Assembly (NCBI RefSeq): GCF_004217095.1
Contig: NZ_SHKO01000005.1
Location: forward strand, 1-64,000
Reading direction: 5' to 3'
Length of the DNA: 64,000 bases
Origin: Advenella incenata
Lineage (GTDB): Bacteria > Pseudomonadota > Gammaproteobacteria > Burkholderiales > Burkholderiaceae_B
The notes under the pieces were generated by a model, which saw only the letters and a list, made by a program, of their open reading frames with translations, was not told where the DNA came from and ran no database searches. The translations under genes and the position numbers were made by a program. Of the stretch, positions 8,789 to 16,545 are shown in pieces. Each line of letters begins with the position of its first letter. Position 1 is the stretch's first letter.

Positions 8789-9415
8789 TCAATGCAGCTG
8801 GGGCGCAATATCGGCCGGCTGAACCATTTTTTCACGCATATATTTCTGCAAGGAAGGGTGTCCCAGCCGCACGGTCTCAAACAGGCTTTCGACATGTTCG
8901 CGGGTGTTGCAAAGGCCCTTGGCCAGAATCATTCCCTGTTCGTCCAGTAAAACGCCATAAGGAATTTTCGCGACCTGAAACTTCATGCCGATCTCGGCCG
9001 ACACCACGTACCGCACCTCGCCCATATCGTGTTCGGCCAGGAACTTGCGGTGATCTGCCGCATTACCGTCGCTGACCAGGACAACATCGGCCCCCTCACG
9101 CTGCGCCACTGAACGGATAATTGGAAACAGCTTTGCGCAAATCGGGCAAGTCGGCCCGGTGAACATCAGCAGACTGGGGCGTCCTGGAGTGAGCGCCTGC
9201 CCGACAGCGAGCGGAACACCATAGAAGTCATCCACCTGAAATACCGGAGATTGTTCGCCAATATCCGGACCGTGATCCAGCATCATGGCCCCTAGCGGCG
9301 CTGAGCGTTCGTGCAACAAACCAATTTGACGAATCAGGCCCATGACCAAAACTGCCAGGCCGATAAATCCGAGCCAGAGCATTACGTTGGAAGCGATAAG
9401 CAAGGTTGTATTCAT
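8789..9415 (-). CDS. mauD: MauD disulfide oxidoreductase-like protein
   Basis: A 208-residue thioredoxin-fold protein with an N-terminal membrane anchor (about residues 5-30). The active-site CxxC is seen in GPTCPICAKLFPI. MauD is required for a stable small subunit, presumably by forming or isomerising its many disulfides in the periplasm. The gene sits between mauE and mauA with a GGAG ribosome site ahead of the ATG at 9415. Length and context are normal for the family. Confidence 0.93.
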   Translation of the reverse strand: MNTTLLIASNVMLWLGFIGLAVLVMGLIRQIGLLHERSAPLGAMMLDHGPDIGEQSPVFQVDDFYGVPLAVGQALTPGRPSLLMFTGPTCPICAKLFPIIRSVAQREGADVVLVSDGNAADHRKFLAEHDMGEVRYVVSAEIGMKFQVAKIPYGVLLDEQGMILAKGLCNTREHVESLFETVRLGHPSLQKYMREKMVQPADIAPQLH

Positions 9416-9432
9416 GATGTCTCCATTTCCTA

Positions 9433-9978
9433 TTAAGAATTATTAGAACTGGCAGGTGACAGAGATGAAAGCATATCTGCACCGGTATAAAGAATCGCTG
9501 TCATCGCCGCTGCGGCCAGCGCGAGCACTGTTTCGCCAAGCGTTGCGGTAACACCGATATTGGCCGCATGCGCTACGTACAGCGCCAATCCCGAAAGCAC
9601 CACAGGCCTGGCAAACTGATACAGGCCAATACCATTGCCACGTTCTGCGCCGCGCAGACAGCCACAATCGATATGGGTTCTGCCGCGCGCCAGATTAATG
9701 CCAATTGCAATAGCAAACGACAGCAGCAGCAATGCCACAAGCACCCCGGCATATGCCGTGACGGCGTTTATCAATAGCAGCGCCGCGAGCGACAACTCCA
9801 GATAAGGCAGCATGCGGGCGAACGGATAGGCCAGCACGTCGGGCAGGATGCGATAGTTCACCACGACACCATGAAACTCGTCCTTGTCCCGCAGCTTGGG
9901 CAGCGCCGCGGCAATCAGCACAAAAACCAGGAAGAATTTTGCCAGCATGAAAAGTAACGGATTGGAAATCAAGTTCAT
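9433..9978 (-). CDS. mauE: MauE membrane protein
   Basis: A 181-residue integral membrane protein with about four hydrophobic segments and an internal GCLRG stretch, fitting the MauE/DoxX-like family. MauE is needed together with MauD for small-subunit maturation. The start at 9978 (MNLISNPLL) is chosen because GAGGACA lies just upstream and only seven bases separate it from the mauB stop. An upstream in-frame start would run into mauB. Confidence 0.9.
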   Translation of the reverse strand: MNLISNPLLFMLAKFFLVFVLIAAALPKLRDKDEFHGVVVNYRILPDVLAYPFARMLPYLELSLAALLLINAVTAYAGVLVALLLLSFAIAIGINLARGRTHIDCGCLRGAERGNGIGLYQFARPVVLSGLALYVAHAANIGVTATLGETVLALAAAAMTAILYTGADMLSSLSPASSNNS

Positions 9979-9985
9979 CTTGTCC

Positions 9986-11215
9986 TCACAATTCCGGAAC
10001 CGTGAGCATGACTGGCGCTTTACCCAGCTCGTCCACCTTGCCGGTTTCTTTGCCCGTTGCCGGATCATAGATATACAACGCCCGGTCTATGGCCGAAACG
10101 GCATAAAGCACCGGTTTGTCGTCCTGACTGATCCCGATCGAATCCACCTCGTGACCAAGCTCGATTTTGCCGATCCGTTTTCCGGTTTTTGCTTCAAATG
10201 CAAAAACAAAGCGGCTTGGCAGTTTGTGCGTCCATTTCTCCCGCTGGTCGGCCAGTAGATAAATTGTGTCGCTGGGGCGATGATAGGTCACGGTCATCCA
10301 GCCACCGGGACGCCACTTTTGCTTGCGCTCATCCTCTGTAAACGCATTGAATACTTTGGCAAACGTTGCGCCGTCTGCGCTCAGATCCGCCTGATAGATG
10401 TTGCCCTCATAGCTGGGCCAGACCAATCGCCCGGCCTTTGCCGAATACGCAGGATTGTTAAGCAGATAATCGTCCTCCGGATGAAAGACCTTGGTGTTTT
10501 CCTGTTTGATCTGGCCCTTTCCGTCATACCCCACCTTTAACAGCGAGCCGTCGCGACAGTGCATGTAGAAGGTGTTTTGCTCTGCCGGGAATAAGTGATA
10601 GCAATCGGGCACGTCGACCATTTTGACGAACGATTTATTGGCCACATCGACAATCCCGACTGCAGGCGATGGGGAAAACTGCTGGAACAACAGGAATTTG
10701 TCGTCGTTGGACAGCGTGGCCATGCGCTCGAGCGTAGCGCTCAGAAACCGGCCTTCCGGAATATCAATCTCGGCAATCAGATCATGAGTCTGGGCATCCA
10801 CCAGATCGATGTAATCGTTGCGCTGGCCTCGTGCTATGCGTGCAAACAGCGTATTGGCCACAGCAAAAAACTTGCCGTCATGCGAGGCCATCACGTGCGG
10901 CAGCTTGCCGGCATCGGTCATGCCCAAAAGCTTGCTTTTCTCTCCATCGATTGAAAATATTTGCGAAGTCACATTGAAATGCCCGGGGTCGGTCACATAC
11001 ACCCGTTTGGCATTGCTGGGCGGCGCAGACAGAATTTTGGGTTCATCCTGCAAGGTCGAGGTAATCTCTTTGCCCAGTTGAGTCGGTATTTTGGGCTCTG
11101 CCGCACCCGCTGCGCCCGCCAGCGCCAGGGCTGTGCACGCCGTCATCAGCATCCATCCCGCACGCACGTGCAAGCCAACGCTGCTTGTCTTTACCACCAA
11201 TCCATCTGTCTTCAT
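9986..11215 (-). CDS. mauB: Methylamine dehydrogenase heavy subunit
   Basis: A 409-residue precursor of the seven-bladed beta-propeller heavy chain, which holds the small subunits in an alpha2beta2 complex in the periplasm. Recognisable stretches are RVYVTDPGHFNVTSQ, the repeated propeller blades with aspartate-rich turns, and the ending DELGKAPVMLTVPEL. A signal peptide (hydrophobic stretch about residues 20-39, ending AGAAGAAEP) is present. GGAGAGA precedes the ATG at 11215. It lies between mauF and mauE as in known mau operons. Confidence 0.95.
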   Translation of the reverse strand: MKTDGLVVKTSSVGLHVRAGWMLMTACTALALAGAAGAAEPKIPTQLGKEITSTLQDEPKILSAPPSNAKRVYVTDPGHFNVTSQIFSIDGEKSKLLGMTDAGKLPHVMASHDGKFFAVANTLFARIARGQRNDYIDLVDAQTHDLIAEIDIPEGRFLSATLERMATLSNDDKFLLFQQFSPSPAVGIVDVANKSFVKMVDVPDCYHLFPAEQNTFYMHCRDGSLLKVGYDGKGQIKQENTKVFHPEDDYLLNNPAYSAKAGRLVWPSYEGNIYQADLSADGATFAKVFNAFTEDERKQKWRPGGWMTVTYHRPSDTIYLLADQREKWTHKLPSRFVFAFEAKTGKRIGKIELGHEVDSIGISQDDKPVLYAVSAIDRALYIYDPATGKETGKVDELGKAPVMLTVPEL

Positions 11216-11268
11216 TTGTCTCTCCAGCTGTATCTGTTATATGCAGGTCGCACGCGCGCCTGCCCCCT

Positions 11269-12126
11269 TTACACCAAACACACGACCAGCGCCGCAGCCC
11301 CTGCCGTGATCAACAGAAAACCGTCTGCTGTTACTGCCCTTTCCTGGTATTTGGCCAAAAAGCCCTGCACACTGCGGTCACTGACCGGAAACAGGTTGAC
11401 CAGCATGGGTAAAAAGCGACCCGCATTGAATACGCACACTGTTGCAATAGCAAATGAAATATCACCGCTGAGCGCCGCCGCCAGCGTGACAATGTAGAGA
11501 ATCGGCGTCTGCACATAAGTAGAATAATTGGTGCCTAGTGCAAAGCCATATAACAGCCCGATGACCCAGGAGCGAAAGCGAAAGCGCGCATCGTGGGGCA
11601 CTTGCGCCCGACGCTGCGGATAGGGCATGCGCAGGAAATCCAATTGATGCGCACCGTAGCAGAACGCCAGCATGGCCAACACGACAGTCCCCGGAACTAG
11701 CAGGTTGCCGGCCGATAGCAGTATGCCCACACCGCCGAGCAATGAGCCCAGCAGGAGCGCCCCGGCAACATAGCCCAGGGCGTGCATCAAGATTGTTGGG
11801 ATCCAGGCCAGCACACTGCGCAGGCCATAGCTCGCCTGAGGACGCAGCAGGCTCAGGCTTGAGTAGCCGCAAGGAGACCAGGTGGAAAGCAGACCGCCAC
11901 AAAACGCCAGTGGCCATAAGATCAATGTCAGGGACTGCGCCCGCGAACCCGGCGCCTCAAGCAAGCCCCCGATCACGGCTCCGGCGCCCAGCGCCAGCGC
12001 AATCAGCAACAATCGGGCCTGCCACGACTGTGATTGCGCAAAGGAAATGCAATCGAGCACACGCTCCGTTGATTCTGCCGATCGCAAGCTGGTGGACGCG
12101 GTTGCATCATGGTTTGTGGTTATCAT
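11269..12126 (-). CDS. mauF: MauF membrane protein
   Basis: A 285-residue integral membrane protein with about six or seven hydrophobic segments, related to the CcdA/DsbD transmembrane family. Mutants of MauF in methylotrophs fail to make active dehydrogenase, so it is thought to supply reductant or assist export and maturation. I place the start at 12126 (MITTNHDATAS) because GGAGGGG lies seven bases upstream; the longer frame to 12192 has no ribosome site. It is the first gene of the mauFBEDAG-L unit. Confidence 0.9.
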   Translation of the reverse strand: MITTNHDATASTSLRSAESTERVLDCISFAQSQSWQARLLLIALALGAGAVIGGLLEAPGSRAQSLTLILWPLAFCGGLLSTWSPCGYSSLSLLRPQASYGLRSVLAWIPTILMHALGYVAGALLLGSLLGGVGILLSAGNLLVPGTVVLAMLAFCYGAHQLDFLRMPYPQRRAQVPHDARFRFRSWVIGLLYGFALGTNYSTYVQTPILYIVTLAAALSGDISFAIATVCVFNAGRFLPMLVNLFPVSDRSVQGFLAKYQERAVTADGFLLITAGAAALVVCLV

Positions 12127-12404
12127 CTGTAGCCCCTCCATCACATTTGTGTTATTTGCATATTGCTTGCGATGAAGGTTACCGTTACACACGACGGATC
12201 AATAGCACATATCGGCATCTTCCGATTACGGGTTTACCCTTGTCGATAAAAAACCCGCAGGCTGGCAAGATCAAAGTACAAAAAGGGTTGCCGATTTTTA
12301 CTACGGCTTCTGTGGAAAACGGCCTATTCTCAGGCTGAATAATACCGGTCAGTATCAGCGCCAAAGATGTTGAACGACCATAAAGGGGACTGGAGGAGTA
12401 CACA
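12127..12404. promoter_or_regulatory. Divergent mau control region
   Basis: The 278-base gap between mauF (minus) and the AraC-family regulator (plus) must hold both promoters. It contains an inverted repeat, CGGGTTT (12229-12235) with AAACCCG (12251-12257), and two TTGC-containing half-site-like blocks near 12155-12170. I could not assign -35/-10 hexamers. Binding of the adjacent regulator here is an inference from arrangement. Confidence 0.5.
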
Positions 12405-13412
12405 ATGGCTACACCGGATCAGCGAATCGCTGTCGGTCGACAGGCGCTTCCCGCAAGCTCCATGTCAGCGGTAAGGCTGCGCAATAGCGATGTCCTGCAA
12501 CAGGCACAAGCCCTGCCTTTTTGGTCACAGGACTATACCCAATTGTCTGCAGGCAGTTTTCATGGCGAAGTTGACAGCATTGCCACGCGCGGCATTCAGT
12601 TGTTTCGGGAATCCATGACCTGTTCGGTAGATGAACTGGCCAGTGCCCCGGCCAACACATATGTCATAGGCATAGCTGGCAAGGTAACCGGCGATTCTCA
12701 TTGGGGGTCGGTTGCACTGTCGGACAACTCGCTCATTACACTGGACAAGAACGCCGAGCTGGTTTTCCGTACTTCACATCACTCGGAAATCTCGGTGGCC
12801 GTGATTGATGCCGAACGTCTGGACGAATACGCCCAGCAGGTGCTGGGCATCGATCTGCCATGCGTCTTTGGAAAAATACGCCCGGTAGAGCAGCTAGCAG
12901 AGACCCAGGCAGAGTCCATGCGCAGAATGTTCAATGATTTCTTTTTACATCTGCCTCCCATGGCGCGGATTACACCGAACCATGCCGCCTGGAGTCATTT
13001 TGAAGACGATATCATGTCCGAATGCGTACGGGCGTTGGCTTCGGTCAAGCCCCTGTCACACCGCGCCACCGATATCCGGATTCATCGCTACCTGGTGAAC
13101 CGGGTCCGCGAACGCACCCTGGCTTCGCCGCTATGCCCGCCAAGCATTGGCGAGCTATGCCGCGAGCTCAACGTCAGTCGCCGGACCCTGAACCATGCCT
13201 TCATGCGGGTACTTGGCATTACGCCGGTGTCGTACATTCGCAATATCAGGCTTAACCGCGTGCGCGCCGATCTGCAGACGGGCAAGCAGTCTGGCAACTC
13301 CATTGCAGACATCGCCATTCATTGGGGATTCTGGCATATGAGTTTATTTTCGCGCTATTACAAGGCCCTGTTCGGCGAGTTGCCGTCCGAGACACGCAGC
13401 CGTCACGCGTGA
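12405..13412 (+). CDS. AraC-family regulator, probable mau activator
   Basis: A 335-residue regulator with a C-terminal AraC/XylS double helix-turn-helix (about residues 240-330: IGELCRELNVSRRTLNHAFMRV, then IADIAIHWGFWHMSLFSRYYKALFGELPSE). The N-terminal 200 residues resemble the sensor domain of amine-responsive regulators such as EutR and FeaR, by general look only. It is transcribed divergently from mauF and lies directly upstream of mauM and mauN. Paracoccus instead uses the LysR-type MauR. A GGAGGAG ribosome site precedes the ATG. That it controls mau genes is inferred. Confidence 0.85.
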   Translation: MATPDQRIAVGRQALPASSMSAVRLRNSDVLQQAQALPFWSQDYTQLSAGSFHGEVDSIATRGIQLFRESMTCSVDELASAPANTYVIGIAGKVTGDSHWGSVALSDNSLITLDKNAELVFRTSHHSEISVAVIDAERLDEYAQQVLGIDLPCVFGKIRPVEQLAETQAESMRRMFNDFFLHLPPMARITPNHAAWSHFEDDIMSECVRALASVKPLSHRATDIRIHRYLVNRVRERTLASPLCPPSIGELCRELNVSRRTLNHAFMRVLGITPVSYIRNIRLNRVRADLQTGKQSGNSIADIAIHWGFWHMSLFSRYYKALFGELPSETRSRHA

Positions 13413-13436
13413 CACCGGCCTTTTACGGAGGCTCCA

Positions 13437-14117
13437 ATGGCTCAGGAAAAGCCGTCAAATACCAGCGGAATTTCGGAAAAGCGACGTGATTTGCTGAAAA
13501 CGTCGGTGCGTGCAGCCGGGGCTTTGGGCGTGACCTGGCTCGCACTGGATACCGCTGCCGATTCAGTTTCCAGCGCCGAGCCACAGGCATTGCGACCACC
13601 GGGCGCATTGGACGAAGCTGCATTTTTATCTGCCTGTGTGCGGTGTGGCCTTTGTGTACGGGCCTGCCCTTACGATATTCTCTCGTTGGCTACACTGGAC
13701 GGACCGGCCCAGATCGGCACACCCTACTTTGTTGCACGAGACGACCCGTGCCGGATGTGTAAAGACATCCCCTGTGCAAAAGCCTGCCCGACCGGCGCCC
13801 TCGATAGCGAGATGGCCCGGATTGAAGATGCTGACATGGGCGTGGCAGTACTGGTGGGGCATGAAACCTGCCTGAATTACAAGGGACTTAACTGCAGCAT
13901 TTGCTATCGGGTCTGCCCCGTTCGCGGCGAAGCCATCACCCTGGAAACCCATCAGATAAACGGCCAACAGCGCATCATTCCGACTGTGCACTCCGATTCC
14001 TGCACCGGTTGTGGCACGTGCGAGAAGCATTGCGTAATCAAAGAAGCGGCCATCCGCGTACTGCCTCGTAAGCTGGGGCTGGGGCAGGAAGGAGCAAACC
14101 CATCAGGACGACTGTAA
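13437..14117 (+). CDS. mauM: MauM ferredoxin-type protein
   Basis: A 226-residue NapG/MauM-type polyferredoxin. Four cysteine groups predict four [4Fe-4S] clusters: CVRCGLCVRACP, CRMCKDIPCAKACP, CSICYRVCP (with an upstream Cys in ETCLNY), and CTGCGTCEKHC. A KRRDLL stretch followed by a hydrophobic segment (residues about 16-40) looks like a twin-arginine leader. It is a probable periplasmic electron-transfer partner of MauN. The gene follows the AraC-family regulator by 24 bases and precedes mauN by two bases. mauM and mauN are not essential for methylamine growth in some methylotrophs. Confidence 0.92.
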   Translation: MAQEKPSNTSGISEKRRDLLKTSVRAAGALGVTWLALDTAADSVSSAEPQALRPPGALDEAAFLSACVRCGLCVRACPYDILSLATLDGPAQIGTPYFVARDDPCRMCKDIPCAKACPTGALDSEMARIEDADMGVAVLVGHETCLNYKGLNCSICYRVCPVRGEAITLETHQINGQQRIIPTVHSDSCTGCGTCEKHCVIKEAAIRVLPRKLGLGQEGANPSGRL

Positions 14118-14119
14118 TA

Positions 14120-15007
14120 ATGACGACTGCTATGGCGGACCAAACCGTGAAAAAAAAGGAACGCACCGGCTGGCGATCCTGGCGCTGGCTGCTGGCCCGA
14201 CGTACGGCCCAGCTTGCCCTGTTGTTCTTTTTTTTGGCAGGACCCTGGCTGGGATGGCACGTTGCCCAGGGTAATTTCGCATCCAGCCAGTGGTTCGGCA
14301 TCATCGATCTGTCTGATCCCTATATCCTGCTGCAATCGTTGTTGGCGGGCCACGCCGTTTCTGCCGTCGCCATTGGCGGCGCGCTTCTGATCGTGTTGTT
14401 CTATTTTCTGGTTGGCGGCCGCAGCTATTGCAGCTGGTTATGTCCGGTCAATATCGTCACCGACGCCGCACTCTGGCTGCGTGACCGGCTCGGCATAAAA
14501 CGCGACCGCGCCTTCAACAGAAACACCCGCCTTGTCATCCTTGGCGCTACCCTGCTGGCCAGCGTGACCACCAGTGTCGTTGCCTGGGAGATCATCAATC
14601 CGGTCACTATCCTGCAACGCGGACTGATATTCGGCATGGGCCTGGGATGGGCGGTGATTGCCGGCGTGTTCCTGTTCGATCTATTCATTACGCGGCATGG
14701 CTGGTGCGGCTACCTGTGCCCGGTAGGCGCCTTTTATGGAACCCTGGGCCGATTCAGTCGGATCCGGGTGCGGGCGTCCCGTCGGGATGCTTGCGAGCAA
14801 TGCGGCGCCTGTCTGAGAAAATGTCCGGAACCGCATGTCATTGGTCCTGCACTGCGCGGCGAGGATAATGCATTCGTGATATCGGGCGATTGCATCAATT
14901 GTGGCGCCTGTATTGATCACTGCCCTAATGATGTATTCGAAATCAGTTTTCGCCCCCTGACATGGCAGACCGCCAATCGATCGCAAGCGGGTACGACCAA
15001 TAAATAG
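14120..15007 (+). CDS. mauN: MauN/NapH-type membrane iron-sulfur protein
   Basis: A 295-residue membrane protein of the NapH/MauN family. Four or five transmembrane segments contain the paired motifs GRSYCSWLCP and HGWCGYLCP. Two cytoplasmic [4Fe-4S] ferredoxin motifs follow, CEQCGACLRKCP and CINCGACIDHCP. Such proteins pass quinol electrons towards a periplasmic polyferredoxin, here MauM. It ends the plus-strand mau unit. The ATG at 14120 is two bases past the mauM stop; another ATG at 14132 is possible. Confidence 0.92.
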   Translation: MTTAMADQTVKKKERTGWRSWRWLLARRTAQLALLFFFLAGPWLGWHVAQGNFASSQWFGIIDLSDPYILLQSLLAGHAVSAVAIGGALLIVLFYFLVGGRSYCSWLCPVNIVTDAALWLRDRLGIKRDRAFNRNTRLVILGATLLASVTTSVVAWEIINPVTILQRGLIFGMGLGWAVIAGVFLFDLFITRHGWCGYLCPVGAFYGTLGRFSRIRVRASRRDACEQCGACLRKCPEPHVIGPALRGEDNAFVISGDCINCGACIDHCPNDVFEISFRPLTWQTANRSQAGTTNK

Positions 15008-15028
15008 ATAGCGCCCAGCGGCGCCAAT

Positions 15029-15070
15029 AAAAAAACAGCCGAATACCCGGCCCCGGCGCCCGGTATCCGG
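15029..15070 (-). terminator. Intrinsic terminator of the azurin gene
   Basis: On the minus strand, arms CCGGATACC and GGTATTCGG (one G-U pair) enclose a GC-rich loop and are followed by a run of seven T, 65 bases past the azurin stop. The T-run is on the minus side only, so this serves azurin; any effect on mauN transcripts would be weak. Confidence 0.8.
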
Positions 15071-15134
15071 CCGCAAGAACAATTTGCAACCGTGTCACTC
15101 CCTCTGTGTTCTGGCTATTTGCCTGCGTGCCGGC

Positions 15135-15584
15135 TTATGCCTCCAGTTTGAGTGTGCCGCGCATCATGCTCCAGTGTCCAGGATAGGAACATATAAACGT
15201 ATAGGATTCGCCTGGCTTGAGCTTGCTGGTTGCAATAGTCGTATCTGCCGCTTGTCCACCACCGATCAGGACTGTCTTGGCAATAATGCGGGCATCGTCG
15301 GGCTTGAGAAAATCGTGCTCACTTCCCGCTTGCTGGCCTTCCTTGATGATGGCGTCAATTTCACTGCTTTTGCCCAGCACCCAGTTGTGCCCCATGGCAG
15401 TTTTGGGCATGCGTCCGGTATGTTTGAGCGTGACCTTGAAGGTCTCGCAGGATTTTGGCACACTGATCGAGCGCATGCTGTAGCGCATGGTGTCGCTCGA
15501 TTCGACGGTGACTTCGCACGATTGTGCCCAACAAAGAAGCGGACTGGCCGACAGCAGCACGGCAAATACAAATTGGGATTTCAT
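15135..15584 (-). CDS. azu: Azurin
   Basis: A 149-residue precursor of the periplasmic blue copper protein azurin, with a signal peptide ending LLCWAQS and a mature start CEVTVES. The copper ligands are visible: the His of MGHNWVL (His46), then CSYPGHWSMM giving Cys112, His117 and Met121 in azurin numbering. The Cys3-Cys26 disulfide is kept (SCEV, KSCETF). It is a likely electron acceptor for methylamine dehydrogenase, since amicyanin is absent or altered here. It is a single-gene unit with an AGGAG ribosome site and its own terminator, convergent with mauN. Confidence 0.96.
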   Translation of the reverse strand: MKSQFVFAVLLSASPLLCWAQSCEVTVESSDTMRYSMRSISVPKSCETFKVTLKHTGRMPKTAMGHNWVLGKSSEIDAIIKEGQQAGSEHDFLKPDDARIIAKTVLIGGGQAADTTIATSKLKPGESYTFICSYPGHWSMMRGTLKLEA

Positions 15585-15930
15585 TCATGTCTCCTTAAGT
15601 AGAGTGAAGACATTTTCACACCCGGATGCGCTTCCCAATATCAAAAAACGGCAGCACATGCCCAAGACGCCACCCTTGCCGCAACAGGCCATGTCAGAAA
15701 CAGGACGGCCAGGCGCCGGCCCCGATGGGTACCTCCTTTAAGAACCCTGTTTAAGGACCCATGTTAAAGGACTGCGGTTTAGGTGCCCGATTCAAGTACC
15801 CGGTATAGGCGGCTGATTAAGGTGGCCTTTTGAAGCAGACCGTTGAAGCGGCCGATCGAGATAGCAATTCGAAGCAGCCGCGGCGCATTGCCTAACCCTT
15901 TGACTGACTGCGTCCCCCTTGCCATGGCAA
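15585..15930. other. Intergenic region between azurin and Lrp-type genes
   Basis: About 345 bases without a gene. It contains the azurin promoter (next to 15585) and a degenerate 13-bp tandem array (15737-15881) listed separately. No further hairpin or gene is seen. Confidence 0.6.
15737..15881. repeat. Degenerate 13-bp tandem array, about 11 units
   Basis: Eleven consecutive units can be laid out at 13-base spacing, starting 15737, 15750, 15763 (15 bases), 15778, 15791, 15804, 15817, 15830, 15843, 15856 and 15869. Examples are TTTAAGGACCCAT, TTTAGGTGCCCGA, TTCAAGTACCCGG, TTGAAGCAGACCG and TTGAAGCGGCCGA. The shared core is roughly TTNAAGNNGCCNG. The units differ from each other, so this is an old or selected array. 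The period is not a multiple of three, arguing against a peptide repeat. It lies just beyond the 3' end of the Lrp-type gene. Confidence 0.75.
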
Positions 15931-16407
15931 TTACACCAGGAGCGCGCCGCTTTCCTTGATTTTTCCCAAGGCAAAACTGGATCTCATATCGACCACAGAC
16001 GGGTGCTGCATAAGTACGTTCATGGCAAATGCAGAAAATGCGGCCAGGTCCTGCACCTGTACGCGCAGCAGGTAATCCATATCGCCCGACATGGAATGGC
16101 ACTCGACTACTTCGGGCCACAACTGGACATCACGGTTGAAATCCTGCATGGGAGCATGGCTGGAGCCACTGTGTTTGTTGAGCCGGATAGAGACAAATGC
16201 GATCAGGCCGCGCCCGATTCTGTCCGCGTCAACGCGCGCGGCGTATCCTTTGATATATCCCTCTTCTTCCAGCCTCTTTACGCGGCGCAGACAGGGGCTT
16301 GGGGAGAGCGCTATTTTATCGGCCAGGTCCTGGTTGCTTAGCCGGCCATTTTTCTGCAGAAGGTTAAGAATTTGCCGGTCTGTTTTATCTAGTGTATTTA
16401 GTGACAT
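15931..16407 (-). CDS. Lrp/AsnC-family transcriptional regulator
   Basis: A 158-residue Lrp/AsnC regulator. The N-terminal helix-turn-helix is clear (LDKTDRQILNLLQKNGRLSNQDLADKIALSPSPCLRRVKRLEEEG), followed by the RAM effector domain with VVECHSMSGDMDYLLRV. The start at 16407 (MSLNTL) has AGGAAAG upstream; longer in-frame extensions are not supported. It is divergent from hpd across 138 bases, so it probably regulates tyrosine or phenylalanine breakdown. The target is inferred from position. Confidence 0.93.
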   Translation of the reverse strand: MSLNTLDKTDRQILNLLQKNGRLSNQDLADKIALSPSPCLRRVKRLEEEGYIKGYAARVDADRIGRGLIAFVSIRLNKHSGSSHAPMQDFNRDVQLWPEVVECHSMSGDMDYLLRVQVQDLAAFSAFAMNVLMQHPSVVDMRSSFALGKIKESGALLV

Positions 16408-16545
16408 AATCTTTCCTAAATATAACGAAAAATAGAATAATAATGCAAGATAACTGAATTTTGCAGCATTTTTTGCAATCGTCTGCCTCGCCTTTTTGCT
16501 TAGAATAGACGTTTTCTTAGAACAAAAAACTTCAGGAGCAATGCT
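16408..16545. promoter_or_regulatory. Divergent lrp-like/hpd promoter region
   Basis: A very AT-rich 138-base gap. Two direct copies of TTTTGCA (16459-16465 and 16471-16477) spaced 12 bases apart are candidates for Lrp-type half sites. CAGGAG at 16533-16538 is the hpd ribosome site. A TAGAAT at 16501-16506 may be the hpd -10 box. Confidence 0.5.
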
